This document shows positions 26,417 to 36,191 of a stretch of 64,000 bases of DNA, one piece after another. Under the pieces are notes generated by a model that worked only from the letters and a program-made list of their open reading frames with translations, was not told the DNA's origin and did not search any database. Source of the stretch: Acidobacteriota bacterium (lineage in GTDB: Bacteria > Acidobacteriota > Holophagae > Thermotomaculales > Thermotomaculaceae). A program made the translations under genes and the position numbers. Position 1 is the first letter of the stretch; every line of letters begins with the position of its first letter. The stretch is taken from NCBI GenBank assembly GCA_013152385.1, contig JAADGL010000029.1, positions 1-64,000 on the forward strand. Direction: 5' to 3'.

Positions 26417-26445
26417 ATTGTACCAGCCGCTTCAATCCATTGACA
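26417..26445 (-). promoter_or_regulatory. promoter of the RDD gene
   Basis: On the minus strand TGTCAA (26445-26440), a 17-base spacer that ends in TGG, and TACAAT (26422-26417) form a -35 plus extended -10 promoter about 57 bases before the start codon. Confidence 0.5.
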
Positions 26446-26461
26446 CAAGTATTTCCTTAAG

Positions 26462-26500
26462 AAAAAAATAGAGTGGTTCCACTTTCGGGCCCTCCGAAAG
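26462..26500 (-). terminator. possible terminator after the 89-residue gene
   Basis: On the minus strand a CTTTCGG/CCGAAAG hairpin is followed by a weak AGTG/CACT hairpin and then T7. It lies 62-100 bases after the stop of the upstream gene. Confidence 0.4.
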
Positions 26501-26561
26501 ACGTTCTTTAGTTGTGTTCATCTATAAATTGTTTTATTCGATTGAGACGTTTTCCTTCCGG

Positions 26562-26831
26562 TTACCATCTGAAAGGACCGGCTACGATATGCCCTGTTTC
26601 TCTGCACGCGAATCCGGCTTCAAGGTCATAATGAGCATCTCTGTTTTCCCACTTTTCGATGACTTTGCTCAAAACCAGCTCTTTTCTTATCTCATAAAAA
26701 TGCAGAGGACGGCTGAAAACCACCGCCATCGGACAATCAGTTCCCCCCGGTTCATCAATCCTAGAGACAGTATTTCCAAGTTTTAATTCAAGCTTAACAA
26801 TGGGTTTGAGATGCCGGCTCAAGCTATTCAT
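26562..26831 (-). CDS. hypothetical protein, 89 residues
   Basis: I do not recognise this protein. It is soluble, with mixed charge and two cysteines (DCPMAVVF, FACRETG). GGAGAGGAGAAA before the ATG is a strong ribosome site, and the gene follows the TPR gene by 25 bases on the same strand, so it is probably the second gene of that operon. No membrane helix or motif is visible. Confidence 0.6.
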   Translation of the reverse strand: MNSLSRHLKPIVKLELKLGNTVSRIDEPGGTDCPMAVVFSRPLHFYEIRKELVLSKVIEKWENRDAHYDLEAGFACRETGHIVAGPFRW

Positions 26832-26856
26832 TTTCTCCTCTCCGGGCTGACATCAG

Positions 26857-28710
26857 TCAAAAAAGTTCACGGATGCTTTTAACAAACTGTTCTTCGATGA
26901 CATCCGGTTTTGTGTTCATTGTTAAAAGGCGGTCTAATTTTTGCCGGTATTCGGAAATGATTCCGGGCCGAATCTTTTTCATTTGACGAAAGGTTTGCAC
27001 AAGCATCATTTTTATTGTTTTGTTTCCCGGTTGACTGATACACAGTTGCAAAATTCCGTCCAGGATTTCATGTTCACCGTACAGTCCCTGCCCTTTTGGG
27101 CCAATAACAGCCAATTGTTGTTCCAAGCGCAGAAGGTATTCCGATGCCGGTTTGCCAATGGGAAGTTTATACCAGGATGGCGGTGTTATTCTCGGTATCC
27201 CGGCTTTTTCTTCCAGTAAACGATGGGTGTTTTCCAGCAGATCCCGGACAGCAGGGCCGGGATTGTCCGGGTTCACTTTTACTCCCGATGTCCCAAGGCA
27301 TGTGCCGTCAGCCACTTTAATGAGTCGAAGGGCAATTCTCCATTTCGACTCCCTTGTATCCACGGTAACAGCAATTGCCATATCCGGAACAGGGTTCAAC
27401 CGCCCCATCAACTGAACCACATCATTGTCTTCAAAAGGCGTTCCGAAAAGAGCAAATGCCTGTTCGCCCATAAAGGCAATCAGTGCCGTGCCACTGGCTT
27501 CGGTTGTTAGATGAATGTGCTCGGAAAGCAGCAGGGGTACAGAACGGCTCAGTCTTCCGGGAGCATTGCTGAGCTGCAACTCCAGCTTTTTCGGTTGTTC
27601 CCGGAGCAGTGCTGTGCTGCCGATAATAGCCACCCGCTTTGATTTTCCGGTTTTCTCAGGGAAAAACGCAGCAAAAGGTGAATTGTCACGTCCCCAGAGC
27701 GGGCCTTCAATTGTGAGAATTCCCATGGACTGCGAACCGGGAACCCGGTCGGCAGCCTTTTCTGCAACATGAGCTTTTGCCAGTTCCTTTTCCCAGTAAT
27801 CAAGTGTCGGCCGCCAGTCCGGGCGGTTGTGTGTATACAGTTCGTCCAATATGGAATGTGCCTGCCCGGGTTGTCCAAGGTCCAGATAGGCTTTAATCAG
27901 ATTGTTTCCCACTTGAAGCCCATGGACTTTTGAATCATAATGAGGTGCCACAAGACGGATGAGTTCATTAAGATAACCGTTTTGTCCAAGGTCTCCACTC
28001 ATCTGCATCAACAGATCCGACGGTATCGGTTGCCCCGCCCGGCGGATAGCTTCGAGATACAGTTTTTCAGCAGCTGTCCTGTCCCGGTTCCGAAGGAAAG
28101 ACTGAGCTTGCCAGAGCAGTACCCGCCAGCTCCCCGGCAGTTTGGCAATTTTCCGGTAGCACTCCTGTGCAGCAGCATCTCCACCTCGCTCATGGTGCAT
28201 GGCAACAAACCACATGAATCCGTTCTCCTGGTTGGGATTCAGTTCTAATGCGTGCCACAGAGTCGCCTCTGCCAGGGAATCTTTTCCTTGTTCACTGTAA
28301 ACTTTTGCGAGATTTGTCAAGATGATACCATCTTCACCGTGTCGGGAAATGTAGGTTTGAAACACACGTTCCGCGTCATCCAGACGCCCCGCTTTCATGT
28401 ACACAATCCCAAGCATTGTAGTGCCGCGGTCGGGTAAAGGGTCAATTGCATACAATTGTTCCGCGTGTGACACCACTTCGCCGGCAAACCCGTCCTGCAC
28501 AGCGGTGACAAGCATACTATATAATTCATCCGGGTTGTTCTTTGCTTTTTCCAGGTTATATCCAAGGACTTTTTCTTTCCATGTATTTCGGGGAATGTAA
28601 AAAGCCTTTCCGAATTCATCATGTAACTCTATCAAATCCGGGTTCTTTACAGATGTTACCGGTTTCTTTTCCACCTTCTTTTTCCCGAACAGATTTTGAA
28701 AAATTCCCAT
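26857..28710 (-). CDS. large tetratricopeptide repeat protein
   Basis: A 617-residue cytosolic protein with no signal peptide. The basic N-terminus (MGIFQNLFGKKKVEKKP) leads into TPR-type helix pairs over about 60-330 (GMVYMKAGRLDDAERVFQTY-like units, AKVYSEQGKDSLAEATLWHALEL, LGQPGQAHSILDELY). The second half (about 370-540) is a mixed alpha/beta region with VAIIGSTALLREQ and LIAFMGEQAFALFG that I cannot assign. The frame is open to 28815, but GGGAGAAGG sits just upstream of 28710. The 89-residue gene follows. The role is unknown. Confidence 0.75.
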   Translation of the reverse strand: MGIFQNLFGKKKVEKKPVTSVKNPDLIELHDEFGKAFYIPRNTWKEKVLGYNLEKAKNNPDELYSMLVTAVQDGFAGEVVSHAEQLYAIDPLPDRGTTMLGIVYMKAGRLDDAERVFQTYISRHGEDGIILTNLAKVYSEQGKDSLAEATLWHALELNPNQENGFMWFVAMHHERGGDAAAQECYRKIAKLPGSWRVLLWQAQSFLRNRDRTAAEKLYLEAIRRAGQPIPSDLLMQMSGDLGQNGYLNELIRLVAPHYDSKVHGLQVGNNLIKAYLDLGQPGQAHSILDELYTHNRPDWRPTLDYWEKELAKAHVAEKAADRVPGSQSMGILTIEGPLWGRDNSPFAAFFPEKTGKSKRVAIIGSTALLREQPKKLELQLSNAPGRLSRSVPLLLSEHIHLTTEASGTALIAFMGEQAFALFGTPFEDNDVVQLMGRLNPVPDMAIAVTVDTRESKWRIALRLIKVADGTCLGTSGVKVNPDNPGPAVRDLLENTHRLLEEKAGIPRITPPSWYKLPIGKPASEYLLRLEQQLAVIGPKGQGLYGEHEILDGILQLCISQPGNKTIKMMLVQTFRQMKKIRPGIISEYRQKLDRLLTMNTKPDVIEEQFVKSIRELF

Positions 28711-28864
28711 TGTCCTTCTCCCGCTTCTGCTTGTTAATAAAATACAAAATTCATAACCATGATAAATGGTTTTCTTATGGGCCGATTGTACTCCCGGCAC
28801 AGATGCTGTCAACACGGAAATGCATTTTCCCCTGAATAAAAGTGAAGAATACGGGTTTGGTAAG

Positions 28865-28890
28865 AAAAAAGGGGGGTGTTTTGCCCCCCT
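28865..28890 (-). terminator. terminator of the Gld-like ABC operon
   Basis: Minus strand: a 7-bp stem AGGGGGG/CCCCCCT with a 7-base loop, followed by T6. It starts 12 bases after the DUF4340-like gene stop. Confidence 0.85.
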
Positions 28891-28901
28891 CTTGCGGATA
28901 T

Positions 28902-29915
28902 TCAGGCCATCGGCCTGATTTTTGTGTGTTTCAGTTTTATGGTGTTTTTGGTTTTTGGTTTGCGTTTTTCAAGGATTTCTCCCGCACTTTTCTTCACCCG
29001 GTCCACTTTCCAGGTGGAAAGGAGAAAAGGGAAGTCGCATTTGCTGGATACCGCCGGATATTTGCCGTCTTTGTTCTGTTTGTAGATTTTCAGGGTGGCA
29101 GGTTCCGTTCCCTTGAATATGAGGGTGAAAATCGGATCTTTCAGGGTTTTCAGCTGTGCTTTGGGCAGAAAGCTGTCACAGTTGAGGGTGCAGGCGGTGA
29201 GAATCTGTTCCACCTGTCCGTCCAATGCCGTCCGTCCGTCCGGAGTTTTCCATTTTGGACCTTTGGGTTTTTTGGCCGGGGATGCCGTTGTTTTGCCTTT
29301 TGGGTTCGGCGTTACAGATACCGGGGTGGTTTCTTTGGTGAGGATAATGGGTTTTCCGGTTTTCGGATGCAGTTCAATTCCGGTCACAGCGTTTTTATCC
29401 ACTTTTAAGACGATTTTGTCCCGAAGTTTGTCCACACTGATGTCAAACTCCCTGCGCAGATTTCCAGCTGCGAGGTAAACGTCCTTTTTCCCCGGCAGGC
29501 TGATATAAGTGTGGTGGTAGGTACTGGCGATTTTCCCGATACTGATATCCCTGACTTTTTTATCCCCCGCATAGAGGGTGACCCGGATGGCATGATCCGG
29601 ATCCAGGTTGTACCGCGTGGTTTCCCCGGATTCCGCTGCAAGTGCGGTTAATTTCAGGCCGGACATGGCGGAGGCCATTTTTTTCAACCGGTTTTCATCG
29701 GCTTTGAATCCCTGGGGTTCAATGAGCCAGCGGTCATCATGGTGTTTGATGGTAAGGCTTTCGTTTTTCCGCTTGATGACAATCCGGTCAATTTTCTCCA
29801 CTTTCAGTTTATCGAAGTGGGGCAGTGTGTAGTGGGTCCGGTTTCTGTTCCGGAGGCCGAGGTAAAGCCCCAGTGCCACAATGGCCACGATGAGAAGAAT
29901 GGTTTCTTTTTTCAT
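28902..29915 (-). CDS. DUF4340-like membrane-anchored protein
   Basis: A 337-residue protein with one N-terminal membrane helix (ETILLIVAIVALGLYLGL). An extracytoplasmic region follows whose repeats DKLKVEKIDRIVIKRKNESLTIKHHDDRWLIE fit the DUF4340 family (there seen twice). A Pro/Lys-rich linker (about 225-250) separates the halves. Such genes commonly sit last in GldA/F/G-type ABC operons, as here: the GldG-like stop is 4 bases upstream. GGAG lies ahead of the ATG at 29915; the frame itself extends to 30029. The biochemical role is unknown. Confidence 0.82.
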   Translation of the reverse strand: MKKETILLIVAIVALGLYLGLRNRNRTHYTLPHFDKLKVEKIDRIVIKRKNESLTIKHHDDRWLIEPQGFKADENRLKKMASAMSGLKLTALAAESGETTRYNLDPDHAIRVTLYAGDKKVRDISIGKIASTYHHTYISLPGKKDVYLAAGNLRREFDISVDKLRDKIVLKVDKNAVTGIELHPKTGKPIILTKETTPVSVTPNPKGKTTASPAKKPKGPKWKTPDGRTALDGQVEQILTACTLNCDSFLPKAQLKTLKDPIFTLIFKGTEPATLKIYKQNKDGKYPAVSSKCDFPFLLSTWKVDRVKKSAGEILEKRKPKTKNTIKLKHTKIRPMA

Positions 29916-29919
29916 GGCG

Positions 29920-32133
29920 TTACTCCTTCTTTCCGCTGTTGAACATCCACTGAATGCGCCGCTTCCGGACTGACCTGCGCCAGAGTACCAGAAAACCGAA
30001 CAGGATGACAAGGATGGGCAGTCCGGCAATGTTCAACACTTTTACAGTGGTTTTTACCGCCGCGCTGGTTTCTTTCAGCGGGTTGAACTGCTGGACTTTC
30101 GACCGGAGTTTGGCGGTTTCCACACGGTTATTCAGGGCGTCAATGACATTCATGGCAAAGGTGGCGTTGGGAGAATTTCCTTCTTTGTCTATTACGTTGT
30201 CTTTGAGAATTTCCGAGGTGCCGATAAGAAGGAGTTTTCCCGGTGCGCCGGTGCTGATTACGGTTCCGCTTTCACTGATGTTTCCGGCGGGGTTTTCTGT
30301 TTTTTTCTTCGCTTTTTTGTTTTTGGTTTTTTTGTCAGCTGTTGTTTTTCCTGCTTTTGCCGGTTTTACCGGTGCCGGTTTCCCAGCGAAGTAGCTGGGG
30401 AATTTTCCGGATACCATGACCGCCAGCGGATAGGATTTCATTTGACCCTTTTCAACCGGAGGGTGAATAAACATGGGATTCAGATTGATTTGGCCTTTCA
30501 TGAGCCAGGATTCAGGAGAACTGGAAAAGATTATGTCTGCTGTCAGTTTGTTGTCTTTCAGGGTATCTTTTTTCAGCTCAACGGGAGCGGCTTTGATGGT
30601 GACCAGCTCTTTGATGTTTTCCATGTACGGCAGTTTTTCGTTTATGCCGGCGGTCTGGATGATGGGGGCGAAATAAATGGGTTTTTCGCCGCCGCCATAG
30701 ATCTGGGGAAGTTTCTGTTTATAGCACTTTTTATCCAGAACAAGGGCGTCCTGAACCGAAAGTCCATAGTGTGCCAGAAGTTTTTCCAATCCGGTACGGT
30801 TGGGAATGTAAACCGGGCCCTGACGGTTGAACTGATACTGGTTCTGCTGCATTTTAAGCTCATGGAAGGGGTCCAGGAACAGTGCCAGTGATTTGCCTTT
30901 CATCAGAAACTGGTCAATTTCGAACAGTTCATATTTGCTGAAAGGTTCGGTGGGGCCGGCAATGATGAGGCAGTTGATGTCGTCCGGGATTCCTTTGTCT
31001 TTCAACCGAACCCGGCTGATGGAGTAGGTTTCGGATAACATTTTCTGCAGATTTTCCAGCGCCGGTTTCGACTGCTGGCCCATAGCGGCTGCAAAGCTGC
31101 TGAGAGGGATGGTTCCGTGGTCAGTGAGGTAACCGATTTTTTCATTGATGTCCACTACGGAATCCACCACACCGGAGATGGTGTCTCCCAGCTTGGAAAC
31201 GTCTTCCAAACGGTACTGGGTTCCGATCAGGGGAATCTGTTCAACCAGAATCAGCGGAATTTCCTGAGCTTTGTCTTTGTATTGAACAAGGATTCCTGCG
31301 GTTCCGCTCCCGGCCGGTTCCTGCTCTCCGGTACGGGGGTTCCGGAATTCCCGCCATTTCAATGTCAGGAGGTTGTGGGCTTTGGCTTCCGCTGCGGCTT
31401 TGGCATCGGTTGACGGATCCAGGGAAACAAATTTCAGTTTGCCGTAGTATTTTCCGTTGAGATTTTCCACTACTTTTTTCAGCTTTTCCGGAATCTCAGA
31501 CAGTCCTTTCATTCGCATGGCGGCGGCAACCCGGTTCAATGATGAGGAGAGAAAGAGTTTTATCCGGACATCCCCTTTCAATCTGAGGAAGGTGCTGATT
31601 TTGTTGTTCATTTTTCGGATGGTGCTGGTAATTTTGTATTCCAGCCCGTTGGTGCTGGTAATGGCCGGAATTTTATCTACCATGTCTCCGTGTATAAATA
31701 CCATTCCCATGAATGCTTTCTGAAATTTTACCTGGTCCTGTTCGATGTTCCGTACCTGTACCGGGGTGATGCCGTAGTTTTCCGCCAGTTTCTGGTTGGC
31801 GCGGGATTCAGGTGTGGCTTCCCCTTCTTTTGTGCTGACGTTGTAAAATTTGTAGTTGAAGTACCGGTTTCCCGCTTCGGCATATTCATCCAGCATATCA
31901 TGGAGGTAGCGTTCGATTCCGTTGTAGGGCGCCGGCAGGTTTTTGGTAAAAAAGACTTTGATGGTTAAGGGTTCTTTCAGGGTTTTTACCACGTTCCGGC
32001 TTTCTTTTGAAAGAGAGTAGACATGGTGTTTTGTCAGGTCAATCCTGAAGAATAAGGTAATGCCTGCCAGGTTGATGAGTACAACCAGCACCAGGTAGGC
32101 CAGAAATTTTCCGTATTTTCCAAATCTGTTCAT
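29920..32133 (-). CDS. GldG-like ABC transporter auxiliary protein
   Basis: A 737-residue protein with an N-terminal membrane helix (FLAYLVLVVLINLAGITLFF), a large extracytoplasmic region and a C-terminal helix (VLNIAGLPILVILFGFLVLWRR). HVYSLSKESRNVVKTLKEPLTIKVFFTKNLP is the typical start of the GldG/ABC_transp_aux family. The middle has GPTEPFSKYELFEIDQFLMKGKSLALFLDP, the ThuA-like glutamine-amidotransferase-like fold of that family. A Lys-rich linker precedes the final domain. In Bacteroidota GldG works with GldA and GldF in gliding; in non-gliders the role is uncertain. Confidence 0.88.
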   Translation of the reverse strand: MNRFGKYGKFLAYLVLVVLINLAGITLFFRIDLTKHHVYSLSKESRNVVKTLKEPLTIKVFFTKNLPAPYNGIERYLHDMLDEYAEAGNRYFNYKFYNVSTKEGEATPESRANQKLAENYGITPVQVRNIEQDQVKFQKAFMGMVFIHGDMVDKIPAITSTNGLEYKITSTIRKMNNKISTFLRLKGDVRIKLFLSSSLNRVAAAMRMKGLSEIPEKLKKVVENLNGKYYGKLKFVSLDPSTDAKAAAEAKAHNLLTLKWREFRNPRTGEQEPAGSGTAGILVQYKDKAQEIPLILVEQIPLIGTQYRLEDVSKLGDTISGVVDSVVDINEKIGYLTDHGTIPLSSFAAAMGQQSKPALENLQKMLSETYSISRVRLKDKGIPDDINCLIIAGPTEPFSKYELFEIDQFLMKGKSLALFLDPFHELKMQQNQYQFNRQGPVYIPNRTGLEKLLAHYGLSVQDALVLDKKCYKQKLPQIYGGGEKPIYFAPIIQTAGINEKLPYMENIKELVTIKAAPVELKKDTLKDNKLTADIIFSSSPESWLMKGQINLNPMFIHPPVEKGQMKSYPLAVMVSGKFPSYFAGKPAPVKPAKAGKTTADKKTKNKKAKKKTENPAGNISESGTVISTGAPGKLLLIGTSEILKDNVIDKEGNSPNATFAMNVIDALNNRVETAKLRSKVQQFNPLKETSAAVKTTVKVLNIAGLPILVILFGFLVLWRRSVRKRRIQWMFNSGKKE

Positions 32134-32143
32134 CTCGCCCTCC

Positions 32144-32854
32144 TCAGAATTTTTCCCGCATGCTCAACGCGGCGAGGTACAGTGACAGGAATATGACACT
32201 GATGAAGTAGAGAAAGTCCCGGGAATCCAGTACCCCTTTGGCAATGTTCTGAAAATGGCGGTCTGCGCTGATGTACTGGAAGAATCCCAGCATGGAATCC
32301 GGAAGAAAGAACAGCATTTTGCCGATGAGGGTCAGTATGAAACAGATGGCGGTTCCGATAATGAAAGCAATAATCTGGTTTTTGGTCAGGGATGAGGCGA
32401 AGATGCCGATGGCGGCAAATGCGCCTGCAAGAAATAATGCTCCGATAAATCCTCCGATAACCGGCCCCCAGTCCAGTTCTCCGAGAAAGGAGATGGAGAC
32501 TGCGTAAACCAGAGTCGGTGCCAGCATTACCGCTGAAAAGGCCAATGCCGCAAGGAATTTCCCCACCACCACATCACGTATCGAAACCGGCAGGGTTAAC
32601 AGGGTTTCGTAGGTACCGACATTGAGTTCATCCGCCACCAGCCCCATGGTAATGGCAGGGATAATGAAGGCGAACAAAAGAGGCAGCAGGGCAAAAAAGT
32701 TCCGGAGCTCCGCCTGGTTGTAGAGAAAGAAGGTGGAGAAGAAGAACCAGCCTGCGAGAATCAGAAAAATGGAAATGACGATATATGCAACGGGAGAAAC
32801 GAAGTAAGCGCCAAATTCCCGTTTGAAAATCGGATAAATTCGTTTTGCTGTCAT
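32144..32854 (-). CDS. ABC-2 type permease (GldF-like)
   Basis: A 236-residue polytopic membrane protein with six hydrophobic segments. YPIFKREFGAYFVSPVAYIVISIFLIL and ITMGLVADELNVGTYETLLTLPVSIRDVVVGKFLA are characteristic of GldF/NosY-type permeases. It follows the ATPase stop by 1 base and is followed by the GldG-like gene, so the four genes form one tight operon. Confidence 0.92.
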   Translation of the reverse strand: MTAKRIYPIFKREFGAYFVSPVAYIVISIFLILAGWFFFSTFFLYNQAELRNFFALLPLLFAFIIPAITMGLVADELNVGTYETLLTLPVSIRDVVVGKFLAALAFSAVMLAPTLVYAVSISFLGELDWGPVIGGFIGALFLAGAFAAIGIFASSLTKNQIIAFIIGTAICFILTLIGKMLFFLPDSMLGFFQYISADRHFQNIAKGVLDSRDFLYFISVIFLSLYLAALSMREKF

Positions 32855-32855
32855 G

Positions 32856-33791
32856 TCAGTTCTCCTTTGTCAGTTCACGGAAAACCGTTTCCAGGCTGCG
32901 GGATTCCCGGTGAAATTCCAGCAGGCCCCAGTCGTTGTCCCGGATAATCCGGTACACATCGGGACGGACATCGGTATCTGCGTCACAGGACAGCATCAGG
33001 GATACCTGTCCGTCTTCCGGGGCGCCTGTTTTGACCTCGTTGACTCCGATAACAGGGCTGAAAAGCGCTGTACAGGCTGCAGTGTCGGCTCCGGTAAGCT
33101 TAATTGAGAGGGTATAGCGTCCGGAAGCCTGCTGTTTCAGCTCTTCGGTGGCACCGTCCGCCACGATTTTCCCCTTGTGGATGATGACAATGCGGTCGCA
33201 GGTCGCTTCCGCTTCACTGAGGATGTGGGTAGAAAAAATAACGGTTTTTTCTTTTCCCACTGCTTTGATAATTTCCCGGATTTCAATAATCTGATTGGGA
33301 TCCAGTCCGGAAGTGGGTTCATCCAGTACCAGGATTTCCGGGTCGCTCATCATGGCGTGGGCAAGGCCCACCCGCTGGCGGTAACCTTTTGACAGTTCGT
33401 GAATCGCTTTGTGCATTACTTTTTCCAGGGCGCAGGTCTTTGCCAGTTCCCGAACCCGTGCCATCCGGTTTTCCGGGGCGATTCCGCGGATTGCCGCCAC
33501 ATCCATCAGATAATCATAAACCAGCATGTTCTGGTAAAGCGGTGCGGATTCAGGCAGATATCCTATCTGTTCTTTTATGGACAATGTGTCGGTGCGAATG
33601 TCCCTGTCGCCCACCCGGACGGTTCCGCCCGTTGGCGGCAGGTAGCCGGTGAGAATGCGGAGCGTGGTGGTTTTCCCCGCTCCGTTGGGGCCGAGAAGCC
33701 CCAGGACTTCTCCTTTTTCGATGTCGAGGCTGACATCGTTTACTGCCACGGTTTCCCCGTAGCGTTTGGTGAGGTGTTCAATGTGGATCAT
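32856..33791 (-). CDS. ABC transporter ATP-binding protein (GldA-like)
   Basis: A 311-residue ATPase: Walker A GPNGAGKTT, signature LSKGYRQRVGLAHAMM, Walker B ILVLDEPTSGLDP, and the H loop FSTHILSEAE. The C-terminal ~80 residues (ELKQQASGRYTLSIKL...) form the extension usual for GldA/NatA-type subunits. The frame is open to 33980, but GGAG lies just before the ATG at 33791 (MIHIEHLTKRYGE). It is the first gene of the operon with the permease, GldG-like and DUF4340-like proteins. Confidence 0.93.
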   Translation of the reverse strand: MIHIEHLTKRYGETVAVNDVSLDIEKGEVLGLLGPNGAGKTTTLRILTGYLPPTGGTVRVGDRDIRTDTLSIKEQIGYLPESAPLYQNMLVYDYLMDVAAIRGIAPENRMARVRELAKTCALEKVMHKAIHELSKGYRQRVGLAHAMMSDPEILVLDEPTSGLDPNQIIEIREIIKAVGKEKTVIFSTHILSEAEATCDRIVIIHKGKIVADGATEELKQQASGRYTLSIKLTGADTAACTALFSPVIGVNEVKTGAPEDGQVSLMLSCDADTDVRPDVYRIIRDNDWGLLEFHRESRSLETVFRELTKEN

Positions 33792-34042
33792 GTGCAACTC
33801 CTTTTTCCACAAATTCCGGTTCGGTTGCGTCTTTGGCGCAGCACTGAACACTTGGTTTCCGAAAACCGAATTGCCCCGGCCGGTTTTCATCTCCCCTGTG
33901 ATTTCCATTTTCAGCCGGAAATCACAACACCGAGATAAATTATAATCCTTCATTTTAATTGGTAAAGAGTTTTTTCTCATTCAAATCGGAATCCCGAACC
34001 CGTCGCTCGCGGGCATTGAATTTCCAGCCTGCCGCAGACTCC

Positions 34043-34071
34043 TTGCCAATGAAAAAAAAAGAAGGTATAGT
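34043..34071 (+). promoter_or_regulatory. promoter of cfa
   Basis: TTGCCA (34043-34048), a 17-base A-rich spacer and TATAGT (34066-34071) lie 20 bases upstream of the ATG. Confidence 0.6.
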
Positions 34072-34090
34072 TTTTTACAGGAGGCAGATT

Positions 34091-35212
34091 ATGACATCGG
34101 ATAAGTCGGAATCCTTCGTGCGTGACATGTTGGCACAGGCCGGGGTGTCTGTGGACGGAAACCGCCCCTTTGATATCCGGGTCCATGATTCGCGCCTCTA
34201 CCGGCGGGTGCTGGCGGAAGGCGCACTGGGGCTGGGTGAAGCTTATATGGACGGGTGGTGGGACTGCGAGGCACTGGACGAATTTATCAGCAGGGTAATG
34301 CTCGCAAACCTGGAAAAAGAAGTGAAAGGAAACTGGAAACTTCTCTGGCATGTATTCAAATCAAAGTTTTTCAACCTGCAGAAGATTTCCCGTGCCTACC
34401 AGGTGGGGGAACAGCACTACGATGTCGGAAATGAGCTTTACCGGGCCATGCTGGATAAGCGGATGAATTATACCTGCGCATACTGGAAAAACGCGGAAAC
34501 CCTGGACGAGGCCCAGGAGGCCAAACTGGATCTGGTGTGCCGGAAAATCGAGCTGGAACCGGGAATGAAGGTGTTGGAACTGGGATGCGGGTTTGGCTCT
34601 TTTGCCGGATATGCGGCGGAAAAGTACGGCGTCCATGTAACAGGGGTAACGGTTTCAAAACGTCAGGTGGAACTGGGCCGGGAATTATGGAAGGGGCTGC
34701 CGGTGGAACTGCTGCTGAAAGATTACCGCAGCGTGTCGGGAGAATACGACCGGGTGGTTTCCATTGGGATTATGGAACATGTGGGATACAAAAATTACCG
34801 GACATACATGGAAGTTGTAAACCGGACACTGAAAAAAGACGGAATTGCGTTTATTCACACCATCGGGGGAAATGTCAGTACCACCACTGCCAACGCCTGG
34901 ACAACAAAATACATTTTCCCCAACGGAATGCTGCCTTCCGTGGCGCAGCTGTCGAAAGCAATGGAAGGGCTCTTTATTCTGGAAGACCTGCACAACTTCG
35001 GCCCCGATTATGACAGAACCCTGATGGCATGGTATGAAAATTTTGAGAAAGCATGGCCTGAATTAAAATCCCGTTATGACGAGAGATTTTACCGGATGTG
35101 GCGGTACTATCTGTTGAGCTGTGCCGGGGGTTTCCGTTCCCGGAGCACACAATTATGGCAGCTTGTTATGACACGTCCCGGACGGAGACAGCCGAACTGC
35201 CGGTTCGGGTAA
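34091..35212 (+). CDS. cfa: cyclopropane-fatty-acyl-phospholipid synthase
   Basis: A 373-residue SAM-dependent enzyme that adds a methylene bridge to unsaturated acyl chains of membrane phospholipids. HYDVGNELYRAMLDKRMNYTCAYW is the family substrate/lid segment. VLELGCGFGSFAGYAA is SAM motif I. SIGIMEHVGYKNYRTYME follows, and the C-terminus SCAGGFRSRSTQLWQLV is conserved. GGAGGCAG ahead of 34091 and a promoter at 34043-34071 fix the start, although the frame is open from 33959. The 3' end overlaps or abuts the next gene, a lipid-type reductase. Confidence 0.95.
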   Translation: MTSDKSESFVRDMLAQAGVSVDGNRPFDIRVHDSRLYRRVLAEGALGLGEAYMDGWWDCEALDEFISRVMLANLEKEVKGNWKLLWHVFKSKFFNLQKISRAYQVGEQHYDVGNELYRAMLDKRMNYTCAYWKNAETLDEAQEAKLDLVCRKIELEPGMKVLELGCGFGSFAGYAAEKYGVHVTGVTVSKRQVELGRELWKGLPVELLLKDYRSVSGEYDRVVSIGIMEHVGYKNYRTYMEVVNRTLKKDGIAFIHTIGGNVSTTTANAWTTKYIFPNGMLPSVAQLSKAMEGLFILEDLHNFGPDYDRTLMAWYENFEKAWPELKSRYDERFYRMWRYYLLSCAGGFRSRSTQLWQLVMTRPGRRQPNCRFG

Positions 35213-36191
35213 GGGGCCGAACCGTGATTTCCACTGACGCTGTCATTGTCGGCGGCGGCCCCGCCGGTTGTGCCGCGGGATGGAAACTGAAACAGGCGGG
35301 CGTGAATTCTATTATTCTGGACAAAACGGATTTTCCCCGCCTGAAACTCTGCGCCGGCTGGATTACTCCGCGGGTTTTGAGAAAACTGGGAATTACGGCG
35401 GGGGACTATCCCGGCGGCATCAAAACATTCAATGCCCTGCATTTCCATGTTTACGGCATTCCGCTTCCTGTTTTGACCCGTCAATTTTCCATCCGGAGAA
35501 TCGAATTTGACCACTGGCTGCTGAAAAGGGCCGGTGTGCCGGTGCACCGGCACTGGGTTCACCGCATTGAGCAGAAGGAAGATACGTTCATTATTGACAG
35601 TATGTTCCGCTGCAAATGGCTGGTGGGTGCGGGGGGGACAAACTGCCCGGTGTACCGTACTTTTTTCAGAAAATTACGTCCCCGTGAAAGAAAGAAACAA
35701 ATTGTTTCCATGGAACTTGAATTTCAAACAGAATACCGGACAAAAAAGTGCCATCTCTGGTTTTTTCAGGGAGGGCTCCCCGGTTATGCCTGGTTTGTCC
35801 CCAAGGATGACGGTTGGTTGAACATCGGTATCGGCGGGAAACATGCGGCAGTGGCAGAAAAGAAAAAGGGCTGGATGTCCGTGCATTATGGGACCAGTTT
35901 ACCGGTTTCCTTGTAAAAAAGAAGCTGTTGAAAACGCCGCCGCCGGTTCCCGGCGCATACAGTTATTATCTCCGGCAGACCGGTCCGGTTCAAAAAGGCC
36001 GCGCACTGATTACCGGAGATGCTGCCGGCCTGGCCACCCTGGATATGGGCGAAGGTATCGGCCCTGCAGTTGAAAGCGGCCTTCTGGCTGCCGACACGAT
36101 TCTCACCGGCAATCCTTTTTCCTGTGACAGTATTCCCCGCTATTCACTGCCCGGCATTATCTTTTCTGCAAAAAGATTTTCGCAACAGTAA
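35155..36191 (+). pseudogene. geranylgeranyl-reductase-like FAD oxidoreductase, frameshifted
   Basis: The product would be a ~345-residue flavoprotein. The FAD motif VIVGGGPAGCAAGWKL and DKTDFPRLKLCAGWITPRVL are in one frame. This frame ends at 35916 after a non-homologous tail. The conserved second FAD motif GDAAGLATLDMGEGIGPAVESGL is in the -1 frame, which is open to 36191. The switch falls in an A-rich stretch at about 35857-35868 (GAAAAGAAAAAGGG). Homology therefore crosses a -1 shift: it may be a real mutation, a sequencing error in the A5 run, or recoding. The start may be ATG 35155 or GTG 35224 (preceded by AAGGGG). Family members reduce prenyl double bonds of lipids or quinones. Confidence 0.75.
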
